Assembly: GCA_005798855.1 (NCBI GenBank)
Contig: SYIF01000003.1
Location: forward strand, 1-46,302
Direction: 5' to 3'
Length of the DNA stretch: 46,302 nucleotides
From: Actinomycetota bacterium
Lineage (GTDB): Bacteria; Actinomycetota; Thermoleophilia; Gaiellales; F1-60-MAGs149
The translations under genes and the position numbers were made by a program. A model generated the notes under the pieces. That model saw only the letters and a program-made list of their open reading frames with translations. It had not been told where the DNA came from and did not search any database. Within the stretch, counting starts at the first letter, position 1. Every line of letters begins with the position of its first letter. Shown in pieces: positions 27,711 through 36,124 of the stretch.

Positions 27711-28405
27711 GCATCCTCCCCGCGCGCCACGCGCTGCAACTGGAGCACGCGCGCGGCCGTCCGCTTGCCGCGCATTTCGGTGGAGATCAGGAGCACCATC
27801 AGACTCAGCATGCCTGCAAAACCGACGACAAACGTCAGTAAAAACGAGTTTGGCATCGCAGCGCCATCCGAGGTAAAGACCACGGGGTGGATCAGGGTCT
27901 GCGCGATCCGCACGGCAAGAAACGAGAGCGGAATCAGGCCAACACCGAGCAGCGCAAAGACCGCCGAGGCCGAGCGGCGTCGTTCGCCCTCATCGAGCGA
28001 GAAGCGCAGCATGAAGTACGCGCAGTAGTAGAGAAACAGAATCAGGAAGACGTTGATTTGGCGATCGCCCCAGTTCCACCACACGCCCCACGAGGCCTTG
28101 GCCCAGATTGGTCCCGTCAACAGCACGAGCGTGCCCCAGATCGTGCCGGAGTGCACACCAACGTACGAGCGCAGGTCCCAGACCTCAGTGCGCTTCCACA
28201 GGTACATCGCCGCCGAGAACGCGCCGAACGCGAACGCGACGTAGGACGTCAAGGCAATCGGAACGTGAAAGTAGAAGATCTTCTGGCTCAGCCCTTGGTC
28301 GAAGTCTTCGGGCGTCCACCAGAACGCGAGTGCGACAGTCAGCGGAATCAGAATCGTGCTGAGGACAAGCGGGATGGTGGTCGAAAGGCGGCCAAGAGAG
28401 CGCAT
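27707..28405 (-). CDS. ccmC: heme exporter / cytochrome c biogenesis protein CcmC
   Basis: KIFYFHVPIALTSYVAF, HSGTIWGTLVLLTGPIWAKASWGVWWNWGDRQ (tryptophan-rich motif). Confidence 0.9.
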   Translation of the reverse strand: MRSLGRLSTTIPLVLSTILIPLTVALAFWWTPEDFDQGLSQKIFYFHVPIALTSYVAFAFGAFSAAMYLWKRTEVWDLRSYVGVHSGTIWGTLVLLTGPIWAKASWGVWWNWGDRQINVFLILFLYYCAYFMLRFSLDEGERRRSASAVFALLGVGLIPLSFLAVRIAQTLIHPVVFTSDGAAMPNSFLLTFVVGFAGMLSLMVLLISTEMRGKRTAARVLQLQRVARGEDA

Positions 28406-28407
28406 GA

Positions 28408-29073
28408 TCAATCTCCTAGAAGGTGCTCTGAGGTGCCCCATGCGAGCGCCGCGAACACGAGGTCATAGAGTGCCAGAAATCCGAGAGGCCGGAATCCCCC
28501 TACCTCTTCGCCGAAAGCGCCGTACGTAGCCGTCACGCCCGCCAAGACAATCGGGATGACGAGTGGCAGGACGAGCACCGGTAAGAGCACGTCGCGCGTG
28601 CGGGCTCCGAGGGCCAGTGCGGCGGCCAGCGTGCCGACGAGGGCGATGCCAACGTTGGCCAAGAGCAACGCGACGACGACCGTGCCAATGCTCGGGCCCC
28701 CGGCTTGGAAAAACAGCACCCACCAAACAGGCACGGCGACGACCTCCACCACGACCAGAAAGCCAAACTGAGCGAGCGCGGCACCAATCCAGATTGCGGC
28801 GCGATCGATCGGCGCCAAGAGCAGCGCATCGAGTGCGCCCTCCTCCTGCTCGGCAGCGAACGTGCGCAAGAGGCCGAGCACTGCCGTAAAGACCACCGCG
28901 GCCCAGAGCATGCCGGCTGCCGCGCGACTGCCCGCGCCTGTATCGCCGCTCAACGCGAAGTGGACAATCACGATCGTTGCGGCGATAAACAGCAGCATCG
29001 CGAAGATCACCTCACGGCGACGAAGCTCAAGCACGAATTTGACGCGGGCGATCGCGAGCGCTGCGGGGATCAT
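28408..29073 (-). CDS. ccmB: heme exporter protein CcmB
   Basis: Multi-TM protein with CcmB-like blocks (EQEEGALDALLLAPIDRAAIWIG, LLPVLVLPLVIPIVLAG); adjacent to ccmA and ccmC. Confidence 0.85.
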   Translation of the reverse strand: MIPAALAIARVKFVLELRRREVIFAMLLFIAATIVIVHFALSGDTGAGSRAAAGMLWAAVVFTAVLGLLRTFAAEQEEGALDALLLAPIDRAAIWIGAALAQFGFLVVVEVVAVPVWWVLFFQAGGPSIGTVVVALLLANVGIALVGTLAAALALGARTRDVLLPVLVLPLVIPIVLAGVTATYGAFGEEVGGFRPLGFLALYDLVFAALAWGTSEHLLGD

Positions 29074-29702
29074 GCGAGGCTCCCGGCGCTGAGGTGGACG
29101 GCGCGGGCCCCAAGACGCGCGGGTAGCTCGTCGTCGTGGCTGGCAACCAGTTGCGTGCGGGTGCCGAGGCCTGCTCGAAGTGTCGCATCGAGCAGTAGGC
29201 GCCCATCTGCATCGAGCCCGCTCGCCGGCTCGTCGAGCAGAAGCAGAGCGGGCTGGTGCGCCGTGGCGCGGGCCAGCGCGAGTCGCTGCAGCATGCCGCG
29301 CGAAAAACCGTCGATGTATTCGTCCGCGCGATCGCCCAGACCAACGTGGTTGAGGAGAGCCGTGACGTCGAGGTCGCGTTGCCCGTGGAGACCAGCATGC
29401 AACTCGAGATTCTCGCGTGCCGTTAGTCCGCGGTAGAGCTGCGAGCGATGGCCCGCGTAGGCAATACCGGCGCGGAGTGAGCGCGGCGCACTGGTCGCGT
29501 CAACGCCCGCGATCCGGGCCGAGCCGGCAGTCGGGCGCAGCAGGCCAGCGACGAGCCGCAGCAGCGTCGACTTGCCGGCACCATTCGGGCCGAGCAGCAC
29601 GATTGTCTCGCCGGGTGCCACCGTCAGCGTCGCCTTGCGTAGCGCAAGGCGATCACCGAAACGCTTCGAGCACTCCGTGAGCGTGACAACGGGCGGTTCC
29701 AT
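29070..29702 (-). CDS. ccmA: heme exporter ATP-binding protein CcmA
   Basis: GPNGAGKSTLLRLVAGLLRP, FSRGMLQRLALARA, LLLLDEPASGLD. Confidence 0.9.
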   Translation of the reverse strand: MEPPVVTLTECSKRFGDRLALRKATLTVAPGETIVLLGPNGAGKSTLLRLVAGLLRPTAGSARIAGVDATSAPRSLRAGIAYAGHRSQLYRGLTARENLELHAGLHGQRDLDVTALLNHVGLGDRADEYIDGFSRGMLQRLALARATAHQPALLLLDEPASGLDADGRLLLDATLRAGLGTRTQLVASHDDELPARLGARAVHLSAGSLA

Positions 29703-29727
29703 GGGTTGGAGGGTAGGCGATGCGCGT

Positions 29728-29765
29728 GGGAGGACACCACAACCGCGCGGATGTGGTGTCCTCCC
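29728..29765. other. perfect 14-bp stem hairpin GGGAGGACACCACA-(10 nt)-TGTGGTGTCCTCCC
   Basis: Arms 29728-29741 and 29752-29765 are exact reverse complements; loop ACCGCGCGGA. In the pfkB-ccmA gap, 26 bp upstream of the ccmA start. Confidence 0.9.
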
Positions 29766-29882
29766 CGGACCACGCGTGGACCCCGAGTTCGCGGATCAGT
29801 GGTCGGCGTACCTTGGTCTTCGCCCCCCTTGCACCAACGCGCTGGCGTCATCTGCGCTTGGCCACTGGAACCCCCGAAATCG

Positions 29883-30719
29883 CTAGACCCGCAGGCGCAA
29901 GATCTTCGCAACGCCATAGGTAGCAGTGACGGCCGCCATGCGAGGGGGCTCGTCGGCATCGAGCGCAGCAGCGAACAGTGCCGTAAACATGTCGCCCGCC
30001 CCGACGGTGTCGGCGAGGTGGGGGATGCGGTCGGCCGGGATGCGCAGAATCTCGGGCTCGTCCTCGGTCCAGATCTCACAGCCGCCCTCACCGTAGGTGA
30101 CGACGACGATCGGGACGCCTGAGCGGGCGAGGGCTGCGGCATCCGTGCCGCCAAGCAAGGCCTCGGCCTCTTCGTCGCTGAACTTGATAGCAGCGACACC
30201 CGCCACCCAGGCCGGGTCGAACGGGCCGGTGGGGCGCACGTCACCAAGGCCAGGTCGAGCAAGACCCTGAGCATCGAAGACAACGCGACGTCCAAGCTCC
30301 ACGAGGGCCGCCACGGATTCGGCAGGCACGTCGTCGCGCCACTGTGTCCCGACGACGATTGTCGAAGCACTTGCCAGCGACGACTTTGCCCAGCCGTTGA
30401 TGTCCTCGGGGAGAAACGGATCCCCGAGCGCCGCGATCTCTTGATCGCGCAGGCCACCCGGCTTGAGCGTGAGACGACTGACAAACGTGTCTTCCGTTGG
30501 TCCGATCAGCACCGGGAGGCCGCGACGATTGAGCGCGGCGTAGAGCTCGTCGTCGCCGCCACGCGTGACGACGATGCCGCGAATGCCAGCAGCCGAGAGC
30601 GCCTGTGCAGCAAAGATCGGAGCGCCACCGCAGCGGTGCTCCTCTGAGCCGTCGGGATGAATGATCTCGTCGAGCACGGTCTGTCCGAGCAGGGCAATCA
30701 CGCGCGCAACGCTCCCCAC
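29883..30719 (-). CDS. PfkB family carbohydrate kinase
   Basis: GGAPIFAAQALSAAGI and C-terminal DTVGAGDMFTALFAAAL. Confidence 0.85.
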   Translation of the reverse strand: MGSVARVIALLGQTVLDEIIHPDGSEEHRCGGAPIFAAQALSAAGIRGIVVTRGGDDELYAALNRRGLPVLIGPTEDTFVSRLTLKPGGLRDQEIAALGDPFLPEDINGWAKSSLASASTIVVGTQWRDDVPAESVAALVELGRRVVFDAQGLARPGLGDVRPTGPFDPAWVAGVAAIKFSDEEAEALLGGTDAAALARSGVPIVVVTYGEGGCEIWTEDEPEILRIPADRIPHLADTVGAGDMFTALFAAALDADEPPRMAAVTATYGVAKILRLRV

Positions 30720-31132
30720 GCTAGGTAGCCATAGGCACTGAAGGCCAGGAGCCAGCCGGCGGCGGCCAAAATGTCGGGTCCGGTTCCACCACAGTTATAG
30801 GCGTTGCCCGCAACGCAAAGTCCCTGAGCCAAGAGACCGAAACCGCCGGCCAAACCTGTGGCGGCGAAAACCCCAAGTGCGATCCACGTCGGTCCATGCT
30901 CCCGTCCCCGTCCGCGCAGTGCGAGCGCGCCGGCCGACACGATCACAGCGGCCAGTAGTACGAACGCCTCGAGCGACCAGTGATGCAGGCCCATCTGAAT
31001 GATCAGGACTAAAACCGCGAGGGGGAGCGTGACGCGCCCAATGAGGACCCCGTAGCCACAGGAAAGGCGGATGATCGTCATGATCACAAGCGCAGCGGTC
31101 GCTGCAGAGAGGATTGAGAAAAACAGACTCAT
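30698..31132 (-). CDS. hypothetical membrane protein
   Basis: 144 aa, about four hydrophobic segments; 22-bp overlap with the pfkB ORF start. Confidence 0.55.
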   Translation of the reverse strand: MSLFFSILSAATAALVIMTIIRLSCGYGVLIGRVTLPLAVLVLIIQMGLHHWSLEAFVLLAAVIVSAGALALRGRGREHGPTWIALGVFAATGLAGGFGLLAQGLCVAGNAYNCGGTGPDILAAAGWLLAFSAYGYLAWGALRA

Positions 31133-31218
31133 CGACAGTAATCACCGTAGACGGTACCGCGATCTCCCGGCGAATCTCTTTCAATGGTAGGCTTGCGCAT
31201 GCAAGGAGGAGGAACCGC

Positions 31219-31581
31219 ATGCCGCAATTTGGAGTAATGGAAATCGCGATCGTTCTCGTGATTGGTCTGCTCGTGTTCGGTCCGAAGAAGTTGCCGGAGC
31301 TCGGCCGCGGTTTGGGCTCAAGCATGCGCGACTTTCGTCGTGGACTTTCTGGCGAGGCCGACAATGATCCGCCGGCGCAGCCCGTCGTTGTGCAGTCGAC
31401 GATACCAATTGTCGAGACAGCCGTTCCTGCATCTGAGCGTGTCGCTGAGCCCGTTCCTGTCGCTGAGCCCGTTGCTGCTGCAGCTGCTGCTGCTGACCCC
31501 GTTGCTGCGGCTGAGCCCGATGCTGCCACAGAGCCCGAGGTCGCTGAAGTGCCTGTTGCAGACGCTAAGCCGGCTGAGTAA
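31219..31581 (+). CDS. tatA: twin-arginine translocase TatA/E family subunit
   Basis: MPQFGVMEIAIVLVIGLLVFGPKKLPELGRGLGSSMRDFRRG; strong SD AAGGAGGAGG. Long Ala/Pro/Glu tail. Confidence 0.9.
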   Translation: MPQFGVMEIAIVLVIGLLVFGPKKLPELGRGLGSSMRDFRRGLSGEADNDPPAQPVVVQSTIPIVETAVPASERVAEPVPVAEPVAAAAAAADPVAAAEPDAATEPEVAEVPVADAKPAE

Positions 31582-31604
31582 GCACACCCAGGGTAGACAA
31601 GACG

Positions 31605-32411
31605 ATGCTGGCCGGACTCCGCGGTACGCGGCGCATTGAGCACCAGGAGGAGGTCCCAATTACGGACCACCTCGAGGAGCTCCGCAACCGCATCATCATC
31701 TGCGTGGTCGCGCTAGTAGTCGGCTTTGCAGTCTGCTTCTGGAAGCACGAGTTGATTCTCGAGATCCTCAACGGGCCGCTGCCGACCGAGCTGCCTACGC
31801 CAATGGTGCTGGGCGTTGCGGAGCCGTTCACAATTGCTCTCAAGGTAGCGTTGGCGGGCGCGGTCGTGCTGGTGATCCCTGTGCTGATTTACCAGCTTTA
31901 CGCCTATGTGATGCCCGCGTTCGACCCCGATCACGATCGGCGCACGTGGCCGTACCTTTCTGGTGCTTCTTTGCTCTTTTTCGCTGGCCTCGCCTTTGGC
32001 TACTTTGCCGTTTTGCCGCCCGCGATGGGCTTTCTGGTCGGTTACGACTCGGAGCTCTACAACCGGCAGATCGATGCGGGCAACTACTACAGCTTCGTTG
32101 TCCAGATCCTGATCGCCTGTGGGCTCATCTTTCAGTTGCCGTCGGGCGTCTTTGTGCTGACGACGGTTGGTCTGATGCGCGCATCGTGGATGCGCAAGAA
32201 TCGTCGCTACGCGATCTTCCTGCTCGCGATCATCTCGGCGGCCCTTCCGAGCGGCGATGTGATCTCGATGATGATCATGTTCGCCGCGCTGCTCGCACTC
32301 TATGAGGCTTCGATCTACGTCGCCGTCTTTGTCGAACGAAGAAAGGCTGAGGACCCCGATTCCGAGGCTACGACTGACCTCGTCGACATTGCTGACGTCG
32401 AGGACGTGTGA
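31605..32411 (+). CDS. tatC: Sec-independent protein translocase TatC
   Basis: ITDHLEELRNRIII, six-TM pattern, VLPPAMGFLVGY, FQLPSGVFVLT. Confidence 0.95.
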   Translation: MLAGLRGTRRIEHQEEVPITDHLEELRNRIIICVVALVVGFAVCFWKHELILEILNGPLPTELPTPMVLGVAEPFTIALKVALAGAVVLVIPVLIYQLYAYVMPAFDPDHDRRTWPYLSGASLLFFAGLAFGYFAVLPPAMGFLVGYDSELYNRQIDAGNYYSFVVQILIACGLIFQLPSGVFVLTTVGLMRASWMRKNRRYAIFLLAIISAALPSGDVISMMIMFAALLALYEASIYVAVFVERRKAEDPDSEATTDLVDIADVEDV

Positions 32412-33748
32412 CCGAGGTCTACACCGCCGACCAGGTGCTGCCGGTCGGCACCCCGCCGTTACGGCAGGGCGCAGTTGCAGTGCAGGATGGTCTGATCGTC
32501 GCAGTCGGTTCGCGAACAGAGGTGCTTGGGGCGTTCCCGGATGCTCAGCTTGAAGAGCTTGGCACTGCCGTGCTGCTGCCCGCTCTCGTCAATGCGCACA
32601 CGCACTTGGAGTACACCACCTATGGTGGCTTTGGCGGTGGTCTTCCGTTCGGCGAGTGGCTCGCCGATCACGTTGCACGTAGGCCACGGCTTGCCCCCGG
32701 CGATGTCGAGGCAGCTGCTGCGCTCGGGGCCCTGCTCTGTCTGCAGTCCGGTGTTGGCACCGTTGCTGACGCTTCGTATTCGGGGGCCGCTGTGGCCGCT
32801 GCCAGCGAGGCTGGGCTCCGTGCGATCGTGCACCTGGAGGCCTTTGGGGGCCCCGACGCGGATGCCGTGGCAGTCGTTGCTGCTCTGCGCGAGCGACTTG
32901 CCGTAGCCGCCGGCTCGACGACTCCGCTTGTCCGACTTGGCGTTTCTCCCCACAGTCCGTATACGGTCGCACCAGCTGTCTTTGCCGCGCTCGATGCGTT
33001 TGCTCAGTCCGAGGGCCTGACGGTGATGACGCATGTCGCCGAATCACATGCTGAGCTCGAGGCCGTCGCGGCGGGCACCGGGCCGATTGCCGATGCGCTG
33101 CGTTCGATGACACGCATTGAGGCGACGGGTCAACACCCGATTGAACTTCTAGCCAGTGGTGGACTTCTGCATCCGAACGTGATTCTCGTCCATGCGGTGC
33201 AGGTCAACGATGCGCAGATAGCGCTGATCGCTACCTCTGGTGCGGGTGTCGTGCACTGTCCGCGCTCGAACGCGATTCTCGGTTGCGGTGCGGCTCCGAT
33301 CGCCGGGCTGCGTGCCGCGGGAGTGCCCGTTGGCATTGGGTCGGACTCGCCAGCCTCCGCCATCGATTTTGACCTATGGGCCGAAATGCGGGCTGCGCTC
33401 TTGACGGCACGGGTCCGCGAGGGGAGGCCCGATGCGCTGACCGCTGAGGCTGTCCTCGAATTGGCGACGCTTGGTGGAGCCCGCGTGTTGGGCATTGACG
33501 ATCTCGTTGGCTCGCTTGCTGTTGGCAAACGAGCGGACCTGACGGCAATCGATCTGACGGACACGCCGTATGGCGTCGCCGAGAACGCCGCCACGAGCGC
33601 AGTGTTCGCGGGATCACCAGAACGGACGCTACTCACCGTCGTTGATGGTGTCGTGCGCTACCGTAAGGGCGCGGATACGGGGCGATTTACAGCCTGTTGG
33701 GCTGCTGCGCTACCGGGTCGGACACGAATGATCGGAACAGAAAACTGA
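32408..33748 (+). CDS. amidohydrolase (nucleoside/aminodeoxyfutalosine deaminase-like)
   Basis: VNAHTHLEYTTYGGFGGG, THVAESHAELEAV, VHCPRSNAILGCGAAP, GIGSDSPAS. Confidence 0.8.
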   Translation: MTEVYTADQVLPVGTPPLRQGAVAVQDGLIVAVGSRTEVLGAFPDAQLEELGTAVLLPALVNAHTHLEYTTYGGFGGGLPFGEWLADHVARRPRLAPGDVEAAAALGALLCLQSGVGTVADASYSGAAVAAASEAGLRAIVHLEAFGGPDADAVAVVAALRERLAVAAGSTTPLVRLGVSPHSPYTVAPAVFAALDAFAQSEGLTVMTHVAESHAELEAVAAGTGPIADALRSMTRIEATGQHPIELLASGGLLHPNVILVHAVQVNDAQIALIATSGAGVVHCPRSNAILGCGAAPIAGLRAAGVPVGIGSDSPASAIDFDLWAEMRAALLTARVREGRPDALTAEAVLELATLGGARVLGIDDLVGSLAVGKRADLTAIDLTDTPYGVAENAATSAVFAGSPERTLLTVVDGVVRYRKGADTGRFTACWAAALPGRTRMIGTEN

Positions 33749-34653
33749 TGGCACGAACCAAGCGAAAAGATGGTCCTGGCACGGTTGCCACGTCGGCGCC
33801 GAAGTCGCCCAAGAGCAAGCAGGAGGCTCCGTACTCGGCCACGCCAACGCTGAACGAGCGCCTGCGCAAACACTTCAAGTGGGTCTTTGCACTGCTAGCA
33901 ATCGTCTTCGCTTTGATGTTCGTGGTCGCGGGAGTCGGTACGGGTGGACCGTCGATCATCGACATGCTTGGCAACTCTGGGGGTAGTTCGGATACGCCCG
34001 CGGCGGTGCCGGCCAACACGGCTGTCAAGGATGCGTTGGCTAAGACCACGTCTGCACCGGATGATCCGCAGTCGTGGCTGGCGCTCGCTCAGGCCTACGT
34101 CAACACCGGAGCGTTAAGCGACGTCCCTGCTGCTGCCGAAAAGGCTGCGGCACTTGCACCAACGGATGCCGCCGTGCAGGGCGCAATCGCCGACGTCTAT
34201 CTCGCCCAGGCTGCTGCCGCCCTACAAGAGGCCCAGACTGAGTACGCCGCAGCGCAGGTCAAGAGCAATCTTGCTGGACGCCCTGCTGTGCCGCTGTCGG
34301 TCATCCCCGGCCAATCGAACGGAGCGACGCAGTTCCAGACGGCGCAGGAGAGCATCTCGAGCGCGGTGATGGCAGAGGCGTCCGCGAAGGTCACGCCACT
34401 GCAGACCGAGGCCACCGACGCCTATCAGGCGGCGGTGATGGCGCAGACGATTGTGACGGTCCTCGATCCCACAGATCCTGCGGCCTTCTTCCGTCTCGGC
34501 CAGATCAGCTCGGCTGCAAACGACTCGACCGCGGCGATTGCCGCGTACAAGAAGTTCGTCAAGCTGGCACCGAACGATCCGTTGACGTCGAAGGTCAAGG
34601 AAGAAATCGCTAGCTTAGAGCAGGCAGCGGCTGCATTTCCGTTGACGCAGTAG
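33748..34653 (+). CDS. membrane-anchored TPR-containing protein
   Basis: Basic N-terminus, TM segment WVFALLAIVFALMFVVAGVG, TPR-like repeats (PQSWLALAQAYVNTGALSDVPAAAEKAAALAP; PAAFFRLGQISSAANDSTAAIAAYKKFVKLAP). Confidence 0.7.
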   Translation: MARTKRKDGPGTVATSAPKSPKSKQEAPYSATPTLNERLRKHFKWVFALLAIVFALMFVVAGVGTGGPSIIDMLGNSGGSSDTPAAVPANTAVKDALAKTTSAPDDPQSWLALAQAYVNTGALSDVPAAAEKAAALAPTDAAVQGAIADVYLAQAAAALQEAQTEYAAAQVKSNLAGRPAVPLSVIPGQSNGATQFQTAQESISSAVMAEASAKVTPLQTEATDAYQAAVMAQTIVTVLDPTDPAAFFRLGQISSAANDSTAAIAAYKKFVKLAPNDPLTSKVKEEIASLEQAAAAFPLTQ

Positions 34654-34719
34654 GTTCGCGGCGCCCACGAAGTGGGTACGCGACCCCTAAGCGCTCACGA
34701 TTGGTACATTTTCCGCCGC

Positions 34720-34792
34720 GGGCCGTTAGCTCAGCTGGTAGAGCAGGGGACTCTTAATCCCAAGGTCGTAGGTTCGACCCCTACACGGCCCA
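34720..34792 (+). tRNA. tRNA-Lys (anticodon CTT)
   Basis: GGGCCGT acceptor pairs with ACGGCCC; D arm GCTC/GAGC; loop CTCTTAA; T arm GTAGG-TTCGACC-CCTAC. 73 nt, no encoded CCA; position 27-43 is G-A. Confidence 0.95.
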
Positions 34793-34847
34793 TCCGCGCT
34801 GATTGGAGGCGCCGCGAGCGGCCAGCAAGGCCCTCTCGTAGTGCTTG

Positions 34848-34880
34848 GCGGACACGCAAGTGCGCACTTGTCATGTCCGT
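34848..34880. other. hairpin: 14-bp perfect palindrome CAAGTGCGCACTTG flanked by GCGGACA/TGTCCGT
   Basis: Core 34857-34870; outer arms 34848-34854 and 34874-34880 (6/7 Watson-Crick plus one G-T). Between tRNA-Lys and the convergent OYE gene; possible bidirectional terminator. Confidence 0.7.
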
Positions 34881-34904
34881 CAGCGACCTACGTTGCTGAG
34901 CTGA

Positions 34905-36047
34905 TCACGCGCGAGGCACGTCTGTGAATAACGCCTGGCCTCGGTTGGCGAAGAAGATCTCAGCGTTGTCGAGGTTTGCGATCGGGCCGAGCATGCCGAA
35001 GTCAAACTCTTCGAGTGCCGCGCCGGACTGCACCTTGTTTGGCCAGTCCTGATTGGCGAGGGCGGCCTTGCCCTGCGCGACGATATCGGCATTGCCGTCG
35101 GCAATCACCGAGGCCGCCGTCGAGGGGTCGCCGAGGCCACCGTTGAGGATCACGGGCGCCTTCGAATACTTTTTGGCGAGGCCCGCAAGCGAATGGCCCG
35201 AGCCGAAGACTTCGTCGGTGGCGACGTGCTCGGTGATGTGGATAAACGCCACGCCGGCCTCGTCGAGCACCGGGAAAATGTCGGCGGCATCCTGCTCGCC
35301 GCCGGCCCACTGGTATTCGAAGTCGTTGACCTTGCTCTGCGAGAGACGCAGACCAACCGGCAGCTTGCCCTGCGTGCCAGCGATGACTGCGCGGACGATT
35401 TCCTCGTCGAGGCGGATGCGATTGCGCGCGCTGCCGCCGTACTCGTCGGTGCGCTGGTTTGTATATGCGGTCCAAAACTGGTCGAGGAGGTAGCCGTTGG
35501 CACCGTGGATTTCGATGGCGTCGAAGCCAGCCTTCTGGGCGTGGATCGCAGCCGAGACGAAGGCGTCCTTAACGGCAATCAACTCATCCGTCGTGATCTC
35601 GCGCGGTACCGGGTAGCCACCCTCGCCACGATAGAAGTCGAGCATCTCGCCCTTCGGCTCGACGGCCGATGGGGCGATGGTGCCCTCGACATAGTTCGCA
35701 TTGCGGCCCTGGACGAGTGCACCAGCGTGGACGAGCTGCATGCAGATCTTGGCACCAGCAGCGTGGACGGTGGCAATGACGGTCTTCCACGCGGCCTCTT
35801 GGGCAGCGTTGATGATGCCGGGCTGATAGTGGTAGCCCTGGGAGTACTGATCGTCCATGTAACAGGCCTCGACGATCACAAAGCCGAAGCCGCCAGCGGC
35901 GTAGCGGCCGTAGTACTCGGCCATCTGCTCCGTCGCGCAGCCATCCTCGGTGGCGCTCACGCGCGTCATTGGCGCGACCGCCAGGCGGTTCTTCAACTCG
36001 AGCGAGCTGATCGACGTGGGCTGAAACAGAATCGATGTATCCGTCAC
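34905..36047 (-). CDS. NADH:flavin oxidoreductase / Old Yellow Enzyme family
   Basis: LKNRLAVAPMTRVSATEDG, QLVHAGALV, GFDAIEIHGANGYLLDQFWTAYTNQRTDEYGGSARNRIRL; GTG start with AGGAGA SD. Confidence 0.9.
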   Translation of the reverse strand: MTDTSILFQPTSISSLELKNRLAVAPMTRVSATEDGCATEQMAEYYGRYAAGGFGFVIVEACYMDDQYSQGYHYQPGIINAAQEAAWKTVIATVHAAGAKICMQLVHAGALVQGRNANYVEGTIAPSAVEPKGEMLDFYRGEGGYPVPREITTDELIAVKDAFVSAAIHAQKAGFDAIEIHGANGYLLDQFWTAYTNQRTDEYGGSARNRIRLDEEIVRAVIAGTQGKLPVGLRLSQSKVNDFEYQWAGGEQDAADIFPVLDEAGVAFIHITEHVATDEVFGSGHSLAGLAKKYSKAPVILNGGLGDPSTAASVIADGNADIVAQGKAALANQDWPNKVQSGAALEEFDFGMLGPIANLDNAEIFFANRGQALFTDVPRA

Positions 36048-36124
36048 GGTGGTCTCCTAGAGAATTGCGGCCGAACGAGAAGGAAAACCTAAACGAAGCG
36101 TTGGTTATTCCCCGCACACGGTAA

